In this document: piece after piece, positions 17,117 to 25,830 of the stretch | Position numbering within the stretch: the stretch's first letter is position 1 | Layout: each line of letters begins with the position of its first letter | Assembly: GCF_022640935.1 (NCBI RefSeq) | Contig: NZ_JALCCV010000004.1 | Location: forward strand, 31,211 to 95,210 | Direction: 5' to 3' | Source: Bifidobacterium sp. | GTDB lineage: Bacteria; Actinomycetota; Actinomycetes; Actinomycetales; Bifidobacteriaceae | DNA length: 64,000 bases | The notes under the pieces: generated by a model | Told to the model about the DNA's origin: nothing | The model's input: the letters and a program-made list of their open reading frames with translations, nothing else | The model's database searches: none | Made by a program: the position numbers and the translations under genes

Positions 17117-18469
17117 ATGGCTGACTCCTCGACAGCAGATTATTCGGCAGCGCCGGGTTCAACGGCACTGATGACGGATATGTACGAATACACCATGCTC
17201 GATGCGGCGCTGCGCGACGGCACCGCCCGGCGCACATGCGTCTTCGAAGTATTCACGAGGCATCTGCCCGCAGGCCGCCGCTACGGGGTCGTAGCCGGCA
17301 CCGGCCGCATCCTAGACGCGCTTGAGCACTTCCAGCTGGGCGACGAGGAACTCAGATTCCTCTCCGATCGCGGCATCGTCAGCCGTGAAACACGCGATTG
17401 GCTCGAGCATTTCCGATTCTCCGGATCAATCACCGGCTATCGCGAGGGGGAGATGTTCTTCCCGAACTCCCCGGTCCTGCAAGTGGAGGGCACTTTCGGC
17501 GAATGCACGCTGCTGGAAACACTGGTCCTCTCGATTCTCAACTATGACTCGGCTGTCGCTTCCGCAGCCTCGCGCATGGTCACCTCGGCCAGGGAACGCC
17601 CGTGCATGGATATGGGAGGACGCCGCGCCAACGAGTCGGCTGCGGTGGCGGCGTCACGCGCCGCCGTCATCGGCGGATTCCAAGGCACCGCCAATCTGCT
17701 GGCCGCGCAGCGGTACAATCTCAAAGCGATCGGCACCGCCGCCCATTGCTTCACGCTCGTACATGACTCCGAACGCGACGCCTTCCAGGCGCAGATCGAT
17801 GCGCTGGGCAAGAACACCACGTTGCTTGTCGACACCTACAACATCGAGGAAGCCGTGAAAACCGCGGTCGAAGTGGCTGGCCCTGAGCTGGGTGGCGTGC
17901 GCATCGATTCGGGCGATCTGGCATCGCTCGCACAGCGCGTGCGCAACCAGCTCGACGCCTTGGGAGCTAAGAACACGAAGATCACCGTGACCAACGATTT
18001 GGACGAATACGCACTGGCGGCATTGCAATCGGCTCCTGTGGACTCCTACGGCGTGGGCACGATGCTCGTCACCGGCTCCGGCGCGCCGACCTGCGCGATG
18101 GTCTACAAGCTCGCCGAACGCGAGAACAGCGAGGGCGTGATGCAGCCCGTGGCCAAGAAGTCCCAGGACAAGGCGAGCGTGCCCGGCCGCAAGCTGGCCT
18201 ATCGTTCGTACGAATACAGCCTCGCCGAATGCGAGCATGTGATTTCCGGTTCGGAACACGAACTCGCCGATTATCAGGCGCCCGACGGGTGGAAGGATCT
18301 GCTGGTGCGCTATGTCGATCATGGAACCGCCGACGCGCAGTACCAAGGCCATGAGGCTATTATGAACGCACAGGCGTATCGCGCAAAGTCTCTGGCTGAG
18401 TTGCCCATCGCCGCGCAGTCGCTGATGAAAGGCGACCCAGCGATCCCGACCGAAATCACCGTGCTGTAG
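17117..18469 (+). CDS. pncB: Nicotinate phosphoribosyltransferase
   Basis: First step of the Preiss-Handler NAD salvage route: nicotinate plus PRPP (and ATP) to nicotinate mononucleotide. The 450-residue protein shows ALMTDMYEYTMLDAAL at the N-terminus, GTAAHCFTLVHDSERDAF with the conserved His, DTYNIEEAVKTAV, and GVRIDSGDLASLAQRVR, the PRPP-binding region. ATG 17117 is chosen for the GAAAGG upstream; the frame is open 63 codons further but that stretch is unlike the family. The gene is convergent with the DUF3039 gene. Confidence 0.95.
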   Translation: MADSSTADYSAAPGSTALMTDMYEYTMLDAALRDGTARRTCVFEVFTRHLPAGRRYGVVAGTGRILDALEHFQLGDEELRFLSDRGIVSRETRDWLEHFRFSGSITGYREGEMFFPNSPVLQVEGTFGECTLLETLVLSILNYDSAVASAASRMVTSARERPCMDMGGRRANESAAVAASRAAVIGGFQGTANLLAAQRYNLKAIGTAAHCFTLVHDSERDAFQAQIDALGKNTTLLVDTYNIEEAVKTAVEVAGPELGGVRIDSGDLASLAQRVRNQLDALGAKNTKITVTNDLDEYALAALQSAPVDSYGVGTMLVTGSGAPTCAMVYKLAERENSEGVMQPVAKKSQDKASVPGRKLAYRSYEYSLAECEHVISGSEHELADYQAPDGWKDLLVRYVDHGTADAQYQGHEAIMNAQAYRAKSLAELPIAAQSLMKGDPAIPTEITVL

Positions 18470-18490
18470 CACGATGGCGCTGGACTCGAC

Positions 18491-18521
18491 GGCGCTTGCA
18501 ACCGATTGGGCTGCAGGCGCC
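18491..18521. terminator. Hairpin between convergent pncB and DUF3039 gene
   Basis: GGCGCTTGCA pairs with TGCAGGCGCC over 10 positions (one T-G wobble) around an 11-nt loop, 22 nt after the pncB stop and 19 nt before the end of the opposite gene. A bidirectional terminator is likely. Confidence 0.5.
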
Positions 18522-18539
18522 GTATGCAACGGCCCTGGC

Positions 18540-18968
18540 CTATTTGCCGGTCATCTCCTCATAAATGCGCTTGCAGTCTGGGCATACGGGGTATTGGGAC
18601 GGATCGTGCCTGGGCACCCAGATCTTGCCACATAACGCCACCACGGGCCGACCGGTCATGCGCGACTCCATGATGCGGTCCTTGGAGACGTAGTGGGCAA
18701 AGCGGTCGGCGTCGCCGTCATCCGATTTGCTCGTCTGCTCTTCGGTCTGCGAACGTTCCAGGACGGCGGTGCCGGTATTGGCATCCGGATTGGAGAGCGG
18801 GGAGACTGGATCGGTCTCGTTGCGCGCCGCGTCTCGCATTATCCGTCCACGCGCGACCTGCCCCGGCATGACCTGTTCGCTCATTGCCTGTTCACGCGTT
18901 GCCCACCCTCGCACGATTGCACGGCTGTCTTGCGTGTCGTGCGACGCATCCGTCAGTTCGCCCAGCAT
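18540..18968 (-). CDS. DUF3039 domain-containing protein
   Basis: 142 residues. The last 60 form the DUF3039 domain typical of Actinobacteria: DDGDADRFAHYVSKDRIMES, then VVALCGKIWVPRHDPSQ and CPDCKRIYEEM. One Cys in CGK and the CxxC pair suggest a small metal-binding (zinc-ribbon-like) fold. The first 80 residues are low-complexity and poorly conserved in appearance. Function is unknown; the domain is characteristic of the phylum. ATG 18968 has GAAGGACGG upstream. Confidence 0.85.
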   Translation of the reverse strand: MLGELTDASHDTQDSRAIVRGWATREQAMSEQVMPGQVARGRIMRDAARNETDPVSPLSNPDANTGTAVLERSQTEEQTSKSDDGDADRFAHYVSKDRIMESRMTGRPVVALCGKIWVPRHDPSQYPVCPDCKRIYEEMTGK

Positions 18969-19323
18969 AGTGTCCGTCCTTCAATGTGGATACCGTCTTC
19001 GCGGCCTGTGCCGCCGCGTATTGCAGCCGCCGCGCCTTGCGCGCCGCGCCCGAGGCGGCATTCGTCGCCATGCGGTCATGCCGGCAATGTCACGCCAACG
19101 GCGCGGCGTATGTACGCACCATCATAGGAGACGATAGGCCGAACACGCCCTGACGCACGCTTTCGGCGCAGAATCTCCGCTGCCGAGCCATTAAGCGGAA
19201 GGCCCTTTGGGCTTCCGCCGGCGAAGCGAGCGCCCGCCAAGGGCACGGAGCGGACGGCCGGGAACGTAGTGCGGATTTTCCACCTAGTGCGGAGCGCCAG
19301 CCTCTTCGTCGTGTGACGTTGTA
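18969..19323. other. Long intergenic region upstream of coaD and the DUF3039 gene
   Basis: The 565-nt divergent gap (18969-19533) contains no good reading frame. Its first part has small hairpin-forming segments such as GGAAGGCCC/GGGCTTCC near 19198-19217. The later part holds the inverted-repeat element at 19324-19440. Promoters for both flanking genes must lie here. Confidence 0.5.
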
Positions 19324-19440
19324 CTTCGTCGTGTGCCGTAAATATTGTTGTGCGCGGTTTGCGGAAACAGGAAACCATGGAATTCTGCCATTCCTGACTT
19401 GGCGAATATGTCGCACGAAGATAAACGGGCACACGATAAT
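19324..19440. repeat. Long interrupted inverted repeat, copy A
   Basis: Nested arms: TCGTGTGCC (19329-19337) pairs exactly with GGCACACGA (19428-19436), and an inner GTGCG (19350-19354) with CGCAC (19412-19416). The spacer carries CAGGAA...TTCCTG. On the left, GTGTG(A/C)CGT-like units recur at about 20-nt spacing (starting 19311, 19331 and 19350). A related element occurs at 25693-25829 in the same orientation; the spacers share CATTCCTG and (A/G)AAACA(A/G)GAAAC at matching positions. Confidence 0.6.
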
Positions 19441-19533
19441 ACAGGTCAGTTATGTGGTTCCTGAGCATTCGTTGTGAAACGGCGACGGGATCAGCCGCGG
19501 CACTTGACTGCTCGGCGAGTTACCCTAGAGGCT

Positions 19534-20028
19534 ATGACTATCGCAGTGTGCCCCGGATCGTATGATCCCGTGACCGCCGGGCATTTGGATGTGATCGAGC
19601 GCTGCGCGTGCTTTTTCGAGCAGGTGCATGTGGTGGTGGCTGTCAATGCGGCGAAGACGCCGATGTTTTCCGTCGACACCCGGGTGGATGTGATCCGCCG
19701 CGCGCTGGACAAGGATGGTTGCACGCAGGTCCAGGTGGATTCCACCGACGGGCTGATCACGGATTATTGCCGAAAGGTCGGCGCGACCGTGATCGTCAAG
19801 GGGCTGCGACAGAACGGCGACTACGAAGCCGAGCTGGGCATGGCGCTCGTCAACCGCAAACTCGCCCATGTGGAAACGCTGTTCCTGCCCGCCGACCCTG
19901 TGCTGGAACATATCTCCAGCTCCATCGTCAAGGATGTGGCACGTCACGGCGGCGACGTGACCGGCATGGTCCCCGATGATGTCGTGCCGATGCTGGCCAA
20001 CGCCCTTAACCAAGAAAAGAGTCGATAA
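19534..20028 (+). CDS. coaD: Phosphopantetheine adenylyltransferase
   Basis: Fourth step of coenzyme A synthesis: 4'-phosphopantetheine plus ATP to dephospho-CoA. The 164-residue protein has the nucleotidyltransferase motif [18 protein letters not shown] at the N-terminus, [19 protein letters not shown] in the middle, and the [10 protein letters not shown] motif of the family near the C-terminus ([19 protein letters not shown]). ATG 19534 follows TAGAGG. The stop overlaps the next start (TAATG), so the two genes are coupled. Confidence 0.96.
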   Translation: MTIAVCPGSYDPVTAGHLDVIERCACFFEQVHVVVAVNAAKTPMFSVDTRVDVIRRALDKDGCTQVQVDSTDGLITDYCRKVGATVIVKGLRQNGDYEAELGMALVNRKLAHVETLFLPADPVLEHISSSIVKDVARHGGDVTGMVPDDVVPMLANALNQEKSR

Positions 20029-20798
20029 TGCCCGATGCACCATATGCCGAGAACGACACCAGGAACACGGCCGAGTCTGACGACGATACTGCGAGTTCGG
20101 CAGTCCAGCATGCGGGCGGGCAGCCGGTCATCAACGCCACCGCCCAGGATGCGCCGGCGCCGGGGCGCGTGCACGAGCTTTTTCCGATGACTGCGATGCC
20201 GGATCTGCGCGAAGGATCGCAGGACGCCACTGCCGCGGAAAGCAAAAGCAGGGCCGAGTTCACCACGGTCTACGACATTCTCGACCATCTCGAACAGGCG
20301 CTGCACGAGGCCAAGGGCAGCCTATTCTCCCCCGCTACGGTGAAAATCGACCGCGCGGAATTCGAAGATCGTATCGAGGAGCTCAAAGACAAGCTTCCCG
20401 TCCAACTAGAGCGCGCATCGTCATTGATGCGCGAGTCGGAACGGCGCTTGGAAAGTGCGCAAAGCCAGTCGAATGCGATCATCGCCTCGGCCCAGAGCCG
20501 CGCCGCGCAGATGGTCAAGGACGCGCAGGAGCAGGCACAATTCCTGGCCGGCCAGGAGAACGTCACCGAGCTGGCGAGGCAGAAGGCCCATGCCATCCTC
20601 GATCAGGCGCAGGCGAAGTCCGACAAGCTTACGCAGGGCGCGAACGAATATTGCGCCGCTATAATGGGCGGTTTGCAAGAGCAGCTCGACAAGCTCGGAC
20701 GCGATGTGCAGGCCGGCCTCAATGTGCTGGACGAACGTCGCCAAGACGCCGACGAGCAGCTGCCCCATCTTGAACGCAATGATTACCCGGAAGGCTGA
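20028..20798 (+). CDS. SepIVA-like coiled-coil cell-division protein
   Basis: 256 residues. After a disordered N-terminus (about 75 residues) comes TTVYDILDHLEQALHEAKG, then a long coiled coil rich in Ala/Gln/Glu (SQSNAIIASAQSRAAQMVKD onward) and a C-terminal NGGLQ-like helical end. There is no signal peptide or membrane helix. The position between coaD and DUF177-rpmF-rnc matches that of mycobacterial SepIVA, a DivIVA-like divisome protein, and this context supports the call. It may scaffold septation or polar growth. The start codon shares one base with the coaD stop. Confidence 0.75.
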   Translation: MPDAPYAENDTRNTAESDDDTASSAVQHAGGQPVINATAQDAPAPGRVHELFPMTAMPDLREGSQDATAAESKSRAEFTTVYDILDHLEQALHEAKGSLFSPATVKIDRAEFEDRIEELKDKLPVQLERASSLMRESERRLESAQSQSNAIIASAQSRAAQMVKDAQEQAQFLAGQENVTELARQKAHAILDQAQAKSDKLTQGANEYCAAIMGGLQEQLDKLGRDVQAGLNVLDERRQDADEQLPHLERNDYPEG

Positions 20799-20802
20799 TA
20801 GC

Positions 20803-21441
20803 ATGTCACGTCCAGAAGATTCCCTGTGGGCCATCCCCGTCGCGCAGCTCTCATCGCGCGCAGGGCAGCACAAGGACGTCGATGCGCGGTTCCCCGCGCC
20901 GGACGGCATCGGAGACGCGGTGGTGGGGGTCAAGGAAGGCACGGGCCTGCACGTACAAGGCTCCTTCGATTCCATTGTTGACGGGCTGATCTTCCAAGCC
21001 CGCGTCACCGCCCCGCTGCACGCGGAATGCACCCGCTGCCTTACGCCCGTCAGGCGCGACTGGAACGTCCAGGCAACGGCCTTCTTCCCTTACTCCCCCA
21101 AGCGCGAGGGCGCCATGCACCACAACGCGCGTGCCGCCGCGGAAGAGGAGGTGGAGATTGTCGCAGGCGAGGAAGAGACCGAGGATTCCTACCCGCTGAG
21201 TCCCGACGGCGCCTTCGCCGACATCCAGGTGCTGCTGCGCGATGCGCTGGCAGAGCACTTGCCGCTGCAGCTGCTGTGTCGGCCCAACTGCCGCGGGCTG
21301 TGCCCGCAATGCGGATTGAATCTCAACGAGCATCCGGACCACCGCCACGACATCACCGACATCCGTTTCGCCGCTCTGGCCGGGCTGAAAGCACAGTTGG
21401 AGCAGGAAGAAAATGGCCGGAAAGCTTCTGCCCAGTCCTAA
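20803..21441 (+). CDS. DUF177 (YceD family) metal-binding protein
   Basis: 212 residues. CTRCLTPVRRDW in the middle and CRPNCRGLCPQCGLNLN near the end are the Cys motifs of the YceD/DUF177 family, which is linked to 23S rRNA/ribosome assembly and usually encoded just before rpmF. That arrangement is kept here. An acidic insert (EEEVEIVAGEEETEDSYPL) precedes the C-terminal motif. GGAAGG lies upstream of ATG 20803, and the gene begins five bases after the previous stop, so it is part of the coaD operon. Confidence 0.9.
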   Translation: MSRPEDSLWAIPVAQLSSRAGQHKDVDARFPAPDGIGDAVVGVKEGTGLHVQGSFDSIVDGLIFQARVTAPLHAECTRCLTPVRRDWNVQATAFFPYSPKREGAMHHNARAAAEEEVEIVAGEEETEDSYPLSPDGAFADIQVLLRDALAEHLPLQLLCRPNCRGLCPQCGLNLNEHPDHRHDITDIRFAALAGLKAQLEQEENGRKASAQS

Positions 21442-21540
21442 CATCCGCAAGACGACGCCACACAATGGACAATGTATGGTGGTCGCGTTAATATGTAGGA
21501 CGCTTAAGCTCAATCGTTCGAACGAAACAGAGGAATTATC

Positions 21541-21735
21541 ATGGCATTGCCTAAGTACAAGACTTCGCGCGCCAACACGCATTCGCGTCGCGCGAATTGG
21601 AAGGCGCAAGCGGCGCAGACCTTCGCCTGCCCGAATTGCGGCGCTCCGACGCTGTCGCATATGGCCTGCCCGAGCTGCGGATCCTTCCGCGGCCGCGTCT
21701 ACCGCGAGGCCATCCAGGCCAATCACACCAAGTGA
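21541..21735 (+). CDS. rpmF: 50S ribosomal protein L32
   Basis: A 64-residue basic protein. [20 protein letters not shown] is the L32 N-terminus, and [18 protein letters not shown] supplies four cysteines, i.e. the zinc-binding (C+) form. AGAGGA precedes ATG 21541. It sits between DUF177 and rnc. Confidence 0.97.
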   Translation: MALPKYKTSRANTHSRRANWKAQAAQTFACPNCGAPTLSHMACPSCGSFRGRVYREAIQANHTK

Positions 21736-21767
21736 TCGGCTCCGGACGTCAATAGTCTCGAAAAATG

Positions 21768-21800
21768 AAGACCCTGCCATCGACGGGTGGCGGGGTCTTT
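21768..21800 (+). terminator. Hairpin between rpmF and rnc
   Basis: AAGACCCTGCCA pairs with TGGCGGGGTCTT (12 positions, one T-G wobble) around an 8-nt loop, followed by T and GTGT. It lies 32 nt after the rpmF stop and 25 nt before the rnc start, so it may end most rpmF transcripts and lower rnc expression. Confidence 0.65.
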
Positions 21801-21824
21801 GTGTATTCAGAAAGGACCTGCGCG

Positions 21825-22733
21825 ATGACCTTCACCGCCAAGAACCATGCTTCCGCTGCGCCAGCAGCCGGCCCCGCAACCACTGAGCCCGCCCGGCTCC
21901 CCAGCTCCAGTCCCGAGGGACACCCGGCCGGGCCGTGCGACGCCGCCGGCCACGCGGCCGACCATTCCTCCAGCCCCGCACTCAGCCCAGGCACGCCCGC
22001 CGACGAGCTGCTCGCCGCGCTTGGCACGACACTCAGCCCGGAAATCCTCGTGCAGGCGCTCACCCACCGTTCGTTCTCGCACGAGCATCCGGGTGCGCTG
22101 AACTATGAACGGCTGGAGTTCCTCGGCGATGCGGTGCTTGAGCTCATCGCGACCGAGACGCTCTATCGGCTGCATCCTGACATGAACGAAGGGCAGCTGG
22201 CCAAGATGCGGGCCAAGGCCGTATCCGAGGAGGCGCTTTCGCAGATCGCGCGCGAAAAATTGCACGTCGGACCGTATATTCTCCTAGGCCATGGCGAAAC
22301 CGAAGGCGGCGGGTCGAGCAAAAGCTCGATCCTGTGCGACATCGTGGAATCGTTGATCGGCGCGACATTCGTCGAGCATGGCATCGAGGGCGCGCGGCCG
22401 GTGGTCCATCGCCTGATCGACGATACCCTCGAAGAGGTTTCGCATGAAGGCCCCGCCCTCGATTGGAAGACCTCGCTGACGGTCAAGGCCCACGATATGG
22501 GTTTGGAGGATCCGCGCTACCGCATGGCGGTGGACGGGCCGGAATACGCGCAGACGTTCACTGCACGCGCAGTGCTGCCTAGCAGCGACGAGGTGCTGGG
22601 CACCGGCTCGGGCACCAGCAAGCGCAAGGCGCAACTCGCCGCGGCGCAGGAGGCGTGGGAGACCCTGGATGCGCGCGATTCCGACAAGCACGGGCGTCAC
22701 GGCGGGCATCACCGCGACGGTTCAGCAGGCTGA
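21825..22733 (+). CDS. rnc: Ribonuclease III
   Basis: Double-strand-specific endoribonuclease for rRNA and mRNA processing. The catalytic domain carries LNYERLEFLGDAVLELI (signature with the acidic residues) and later DIVESLIGATFVEHG. The dsRNA-binding domain is at the C-terminus (DWKTSLTVKAHDMG through GTSKRKAQLAAAQEAW). An unusual N-terminal extension of about 65 residues rich in Ala/Pro/Ser precedes the catalytic domain. ATG 21825 follows GAAAGGACC. A start 20 codons upstream would lie inside the terminator hairpin and is rejected. Confidence 0.95.
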   Translation: MTFTAKNHASAAPAAGPATTEPARLPSSSPEGHPAGPCDAAGHAADHSSSPALSPGTPADELLAALGTTLSPEILVQALTHRSFSHEHPGALNYERLEFLGDAVLELIATETLYRLHPDMNEGQLAKMRAKAVSEEALSQIAREKLHVGPYILLGHGETEGGGSSKSSILCDIVESLIGATFVEHGIEGARPVVHRLIDDTLEEVSHEGPALDWKTSLTVKAHDMGLEDPRYRMAVDGPEYAQTFTARAVLPSSDEVLGTGSGTSKRKAQLAAAQEAWETLDARDSDKHGRHGGHHRDGSAG

Positions 22734-23026
22734 GCCGTCAAAAGGCGGGCTGCTGCGAAGCTGAACGGCTGCAGGATCGAGCGGCTGCTACGTGGCAATA
22801 CCGTGCCGGTCACGCCGGATCGAGGACAGCGCCGGCATCATCCGCCACCATGTGGGCGAAACACAAGCCTTTGCCATAGCCTACCGTTACCATGATGGCA
22901 ATCACGTCCTGTCGCTACGACGCCACAAGCGCCCGCGCGGCTCGACGTGTTTTTGTCCGGCTCGCGACGCGACCCAGCGTCGCCAAGGCCGAGATTGTGA
23001 ACAGATACGAGCATGTAAGAGGGATC

Positions 23027-25039
23027 ATGGTGCTTCCAACGCCTCTCCAAGCATTCAGCGGTGTGCCCAAGGCGGATTCGCCCGCGCGCCAGCAGACCAT
23101 CGTCGACGGGGAGAAGATGACCGGCGCCCAAGCGCTGGTCCGCTCTCTGGAGGATCTCGGCGTCCAAGACGTTTTCGGCATACCAGGCGGCGCGATCCTG
23201 CCCGTCTACGACGCGATTAACGATCACACCGGCTTCCGCTTCGTTCTCACGCGGCACGAGCAAGCCGCAGGGCATGCGGCCGAAGGCTATGCCATTGCGA
23301 CCGGCCGCGTCGGCGTGTGCATCGTCACGTCGGGTCCGGGCGCGACCAATGTCGTCACCGCCATAGCCGATGCGAACATGGATTCGGTGCCGCTGCTGGT
23401 CATCACCGGCCAGGTGAATGTGGATGCGATCGGCACGGACGCCTTCCAGGAAGCCGATATCGTCGGCATCACCTACCCGGTCGCGAAGCACTCCTTCCTC
23501 GTGACCCGCGCGCAAGACATTCCTCGCGTCCTTGCCGAGGCGCACTACATCGCCGGCTCGGGCCGGCCCGGCCCTGTCGTCGTGGACGTGACCAAGACCG
23601 CGCAGCGCGAAACGATGTTCTACTCGTGGCCGCAACGCATGATCCTGCCCGGCTACAATCCAGTCACCAAGGCTCACGGCCATGTCCTCGCCGAGGCTGC
23701 GAAGCTTTTCGCCCAGTCGTATCGACCGGTGCTGTATGTGGGCGGCGGCGCGGTCCGATCGAACGCCGGAGCGCAGGTCAAGGCGCTTGCCGAGCTGACC
23801 GATGCGCCTATCGTCACGACGCTGCCGGCACGCGGACTTGTTTCCGACCGCGATCCGAAAGTGCTGGGCATGCCGGGCATGCATGGCACGATCGCGGCGA
23901 CCGGCGCGATCCAACGTTCCGATCTGCTAGTCGCCATCGGCGCACGGTTCGACGACCGCGTCACCGGCAACCTCGATGCCTTCGCGCCGAGCGCGCATGT
24001 GATCCATATCGATATCGATCCGGCGGAAATCGGCAAGAACCGCCAGCCGGATGTGCCTATCGTCGGCGATGTGAGCACCGTGCTGGAGGATCTGATCCCC
24101 GAGATAGCACGCACGCAAGCCATCCAAGGCCGGCCGGAACGCGCCTCGTGGTGGCGGCAGCTCGACCAGTGGCTCGAGGAATACCCGAGCACATACGTCA
24201 AGCCGACCGACGGCTCGCTGGCGCCGCAATGGGTCATTGAGCAGATTTCAGCGCAGGCCAGCGAGCAGACCATCTGGGTCTCCGGCGTCGGCCAGCATCA
24301 GATGTGGGCTTCGCAGTTCATCGATTTCTGCAACCCGCATTCCTGGATATCCTCCGGCGGCTTGGGCACGATGGGCTATGGACTGCCTGCGGCCCTCGGC
24401 GCATGCGTCGGCTCGGAACGCGATTTCGAAGGGAAGAAGCCCGTCTGGCTCATTGACGGCGACGGCAGCTTCCAGATGAATCCGCAGGAGCTGGCCACCG
24501 CATTCCTTGAGCACATGCCGTTGAAGATCGCGATCCTCAACAATTCGACGCTTGGCATGGTACGCCAATGGCAGACGCTGTTCTACCAACAGCATTATTC
24601 GCAGACCGACCTGTTCGACGGCGACGATATACCCGAAGAGGACGATGTTCCCAACTTTGTCACGCTCGCGCAAGCCTATGGGTGCGTGGGTTTGCGCGCA
24701 CACACCAAGGATGAGGCGATCGCGGCGATCAAGCAGGCGAATGCGACTCATGATCGGCCGGTGCTCATCGATTTCCGCGTCTGGAAGGATGCGATGGTCT
24801 GGCCGATGGTCGCCGCCGGTACTTCGAATGACGAAGTGGTGTATATGCCCGGCATCACGCCGCTGAAAAACAGCGGCGAGGGTGCCGACACGGCTGCGTC
24901 AGGGACTGCGCGGGTTGGCGATGATCGGGCCGCCGCCGCCCAGTCTTCCGCCGCCCAGCCAGGTCCTGCGCACGCTGCCGACAGCGGCAAGGATTCCGCA
25001 CATACCGTCCGCAGCGCCAAACCGGTTGCGCGCAATTAG
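23027..25039 (+). CDS. ilvB: Acetolactate synthase, large (catalytic) subunit
   Basis: Thiamine-diphosphate enzyme joining two pyruvates (or pyruvate and 2-oxobutyrate) in valine/leucine/isoleucine synthesis. The N-terminal domain holds [19 protein letters not shown] and the catalytic Glu in [15 protein letters not shown]. The ThDP/Mg motif is [16 protein letters not shown]. The 670 residues include a C-terminal tail of about 55 residues rich in Ala/Gly/Asp that typical AHAS lacks. ATG 23027 follows AAGAGGG; the frame runs 45 codons further upstream without family resemblance. The preceding 293 nt (22734-23026) show no run of Ile/Leu/Val codons that would signal attenuation. ilvN follows after 19 nt. 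Confidence 0.95.
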   Translation: MVLPTPLQAFSGVPKADSPARQQTIVDGEKMTGAQALVRSLEDLGVQDVFGIPGGAILPVYDAINDHTGFRFVLTRHEQAAGHAAEGYAIATGRVGVCIVTSGPGATNVVTAIADANMDSVPLLVITGQVNVDAIGTDAFQEADIVGITYPVAKHSFLVTRAQDIPRVLAEAHYIAGSGRPGPVVVDVTKTAQRETMFYSWPQRMILPGYNPVTKAHGHVLAEAAKLFAQSYRPVLYVGGGAVRSNAGAQVKALAELTDAPIVTTLPARGLVSDRDPKVLGMPGMHGTIAATGAIQRSDLLVAIGARFDDRVTGNLDAFAPSAHVIHIDIDPAEIGKNRQPDVPIVGDVSTVLEDLIPEIARTQAIQGRPERASWWRQLDQWLEEYPSTYVKPTDGSLAPQWVIEQISAQASEQTIWVSGVGQHQMWASQFIDFCNPHSWISSGGLGTMGYGLPAALGACVGSERDFEGKKPVWLIDGDGSFQMNPQELATAFLEHMPLKIAILNNSTLGMVRQWQTLFYQQHYSQTDLFDGDDIPEEDDVPNFVTLAQAYGCVGLRAHTKDEAIAAIKQANATHDRPVLIDFRVWKDAMVWPMVAAGTSNDEVVYMPGITPLKNSGEGADTAASGTARVGDDRAAAAQSSAAQPGPAHAADSGKDSAHTVRSAKPVARN

Positions 25040-25058
25040 GCGACAAGGAGCATATACC

Positions 25059-25613
25059 ATGGCTAATTATCCCGCTTCGCAGCCCGGTCCCGAGCGCCAC
25101 ACGCTTTCGGTGCTGGTGGAGAACCGCCCGGGCGTGCTCGCCCGCATCGCCGGGCTGTTCGCCCGCCGGTCCTTCAACATCAACTCGCTGTCGGTCTCCC
25201 CCACCGAGCGCCCCGACATCTCCCGGCTCACGGTCACCGCGGATGTGGAAGCCGTGCCGCTTGAGCAGATCATCAAGCAGCTCAACAAACTGCTGCATGT
25301 GCTCAAGATCGTCGATCTTGATTCGGACACCACTGTCGAGCGCGAACTGGTGCTTATCAAAGTGGCCGCCGACGAGTCGAGCCGTTCCGACGTGCTCGAG
25401 ATCGTGCGTCTCTTCCGCGTGCGCGTGGTCGATGTGCACACCGAATCGCTCACCATCGAAGCGACCGGGGCCGAAGGCAAGATCGACGCGTTGCTTGGCC
25501 TTTTGGGCCAATACGGCGTCATCGAGCTCGTCCGCTCGGGCGCTGTTGCCGTGACGCGCGGCCCGCGCGCGCTGAGCGAGAAGGTCATCGGCTCGGAGAT
25601 CACCGGGCGATAG
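25059..25613 (+). CDS. ilvN: Acetolactate synthase, small (regulatory) subunit
   Basis: Stimulates IlvB and confers valine feedback inhibition. The 184-residue protein starts with an ACT domain (HTLSVLVENRPGVLARIAGL, then FNINSLSVSPTE) and continues with the conserved C-terminal domain (RELVLIKVAADE onward). AAGGAG is spaced seven nt before ATG 25059. It is co-transcribed with ilvB. Confidence 0.96.
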   Translation: MANYPASQPGPERHTLSVLVENRPGVLARIAGLFARRSFNINSLSVSPTERPDISRLTVTADVEAVPLEQIIKQLNKLLHVLKIVDLDSDTTVERELVLIKVAADESSRSDVLEIVRLFRVRVVDVHTESLTIEATGAEGKIDALLGLLGQYGVIELVRSGAVAVTRGPRALSEKVIGSEITGR

Positions 25614-25692
25614 ACCGAGTCGTGGCGCGCTCACGCTCCCGTCTCTTTCGACGAGCCGAGATCCAGCCCGAAGCCCGCATTCGTTTCGTCAT

Positions 25693-25829
25693 CGCGTGAC
25701 GCATTCGGTCGCCGAATGACGTTTTGATCCGTTGTGCGACGTATTCAGAAAACAAGAAACGTTGAAAACCCGGCATTCCTGTTCCGCTGACAACGTCACA
25801 CAACGAAAAATACGTCATGCAACAACGCG
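25693..25829. repeat. Long interrupted inverted repeat, copy B
   Basis: Nested arms: CGCGT/ACGCG at the ends, TGACGTTTT (25717) with AAAAATACGTCA (25806-25817), and CGTTGTGCGACG (25730-25741) with CGTCACACAACG (25794-25805, one mismatch). Three GACG cores on the left are spaced exactly 20 nt apart (25698, 25718, 25738). The spacer contains CAAGAAAC and CATTCCTG. It fills the gap between convergent ilvN and the ABC-F gene and is related to the element at 19324-19440. Confidence 0.65.
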
Positions 25830-25830
25830 A

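Noticed and set aside
19304..19440. CRISPR array
   Set aside because: The ~20-nt-spaced units are degenerate, have no unique spacers of constant length and no cas genes are present.
21765..21824. Upstream start for rnc
   Set aside because: It would lie inside the rpmF terminator hairpin and has no ribosome site, whereas ATG 21825 follows GAAAGGACC.
22734..23026. Leader peptide or attenuator before ilvB
   Set aside because: Translation from the upstream ATG shows no cluster of Ile, Leu or Val codons and I see no clear terminator/antiterminator pair.
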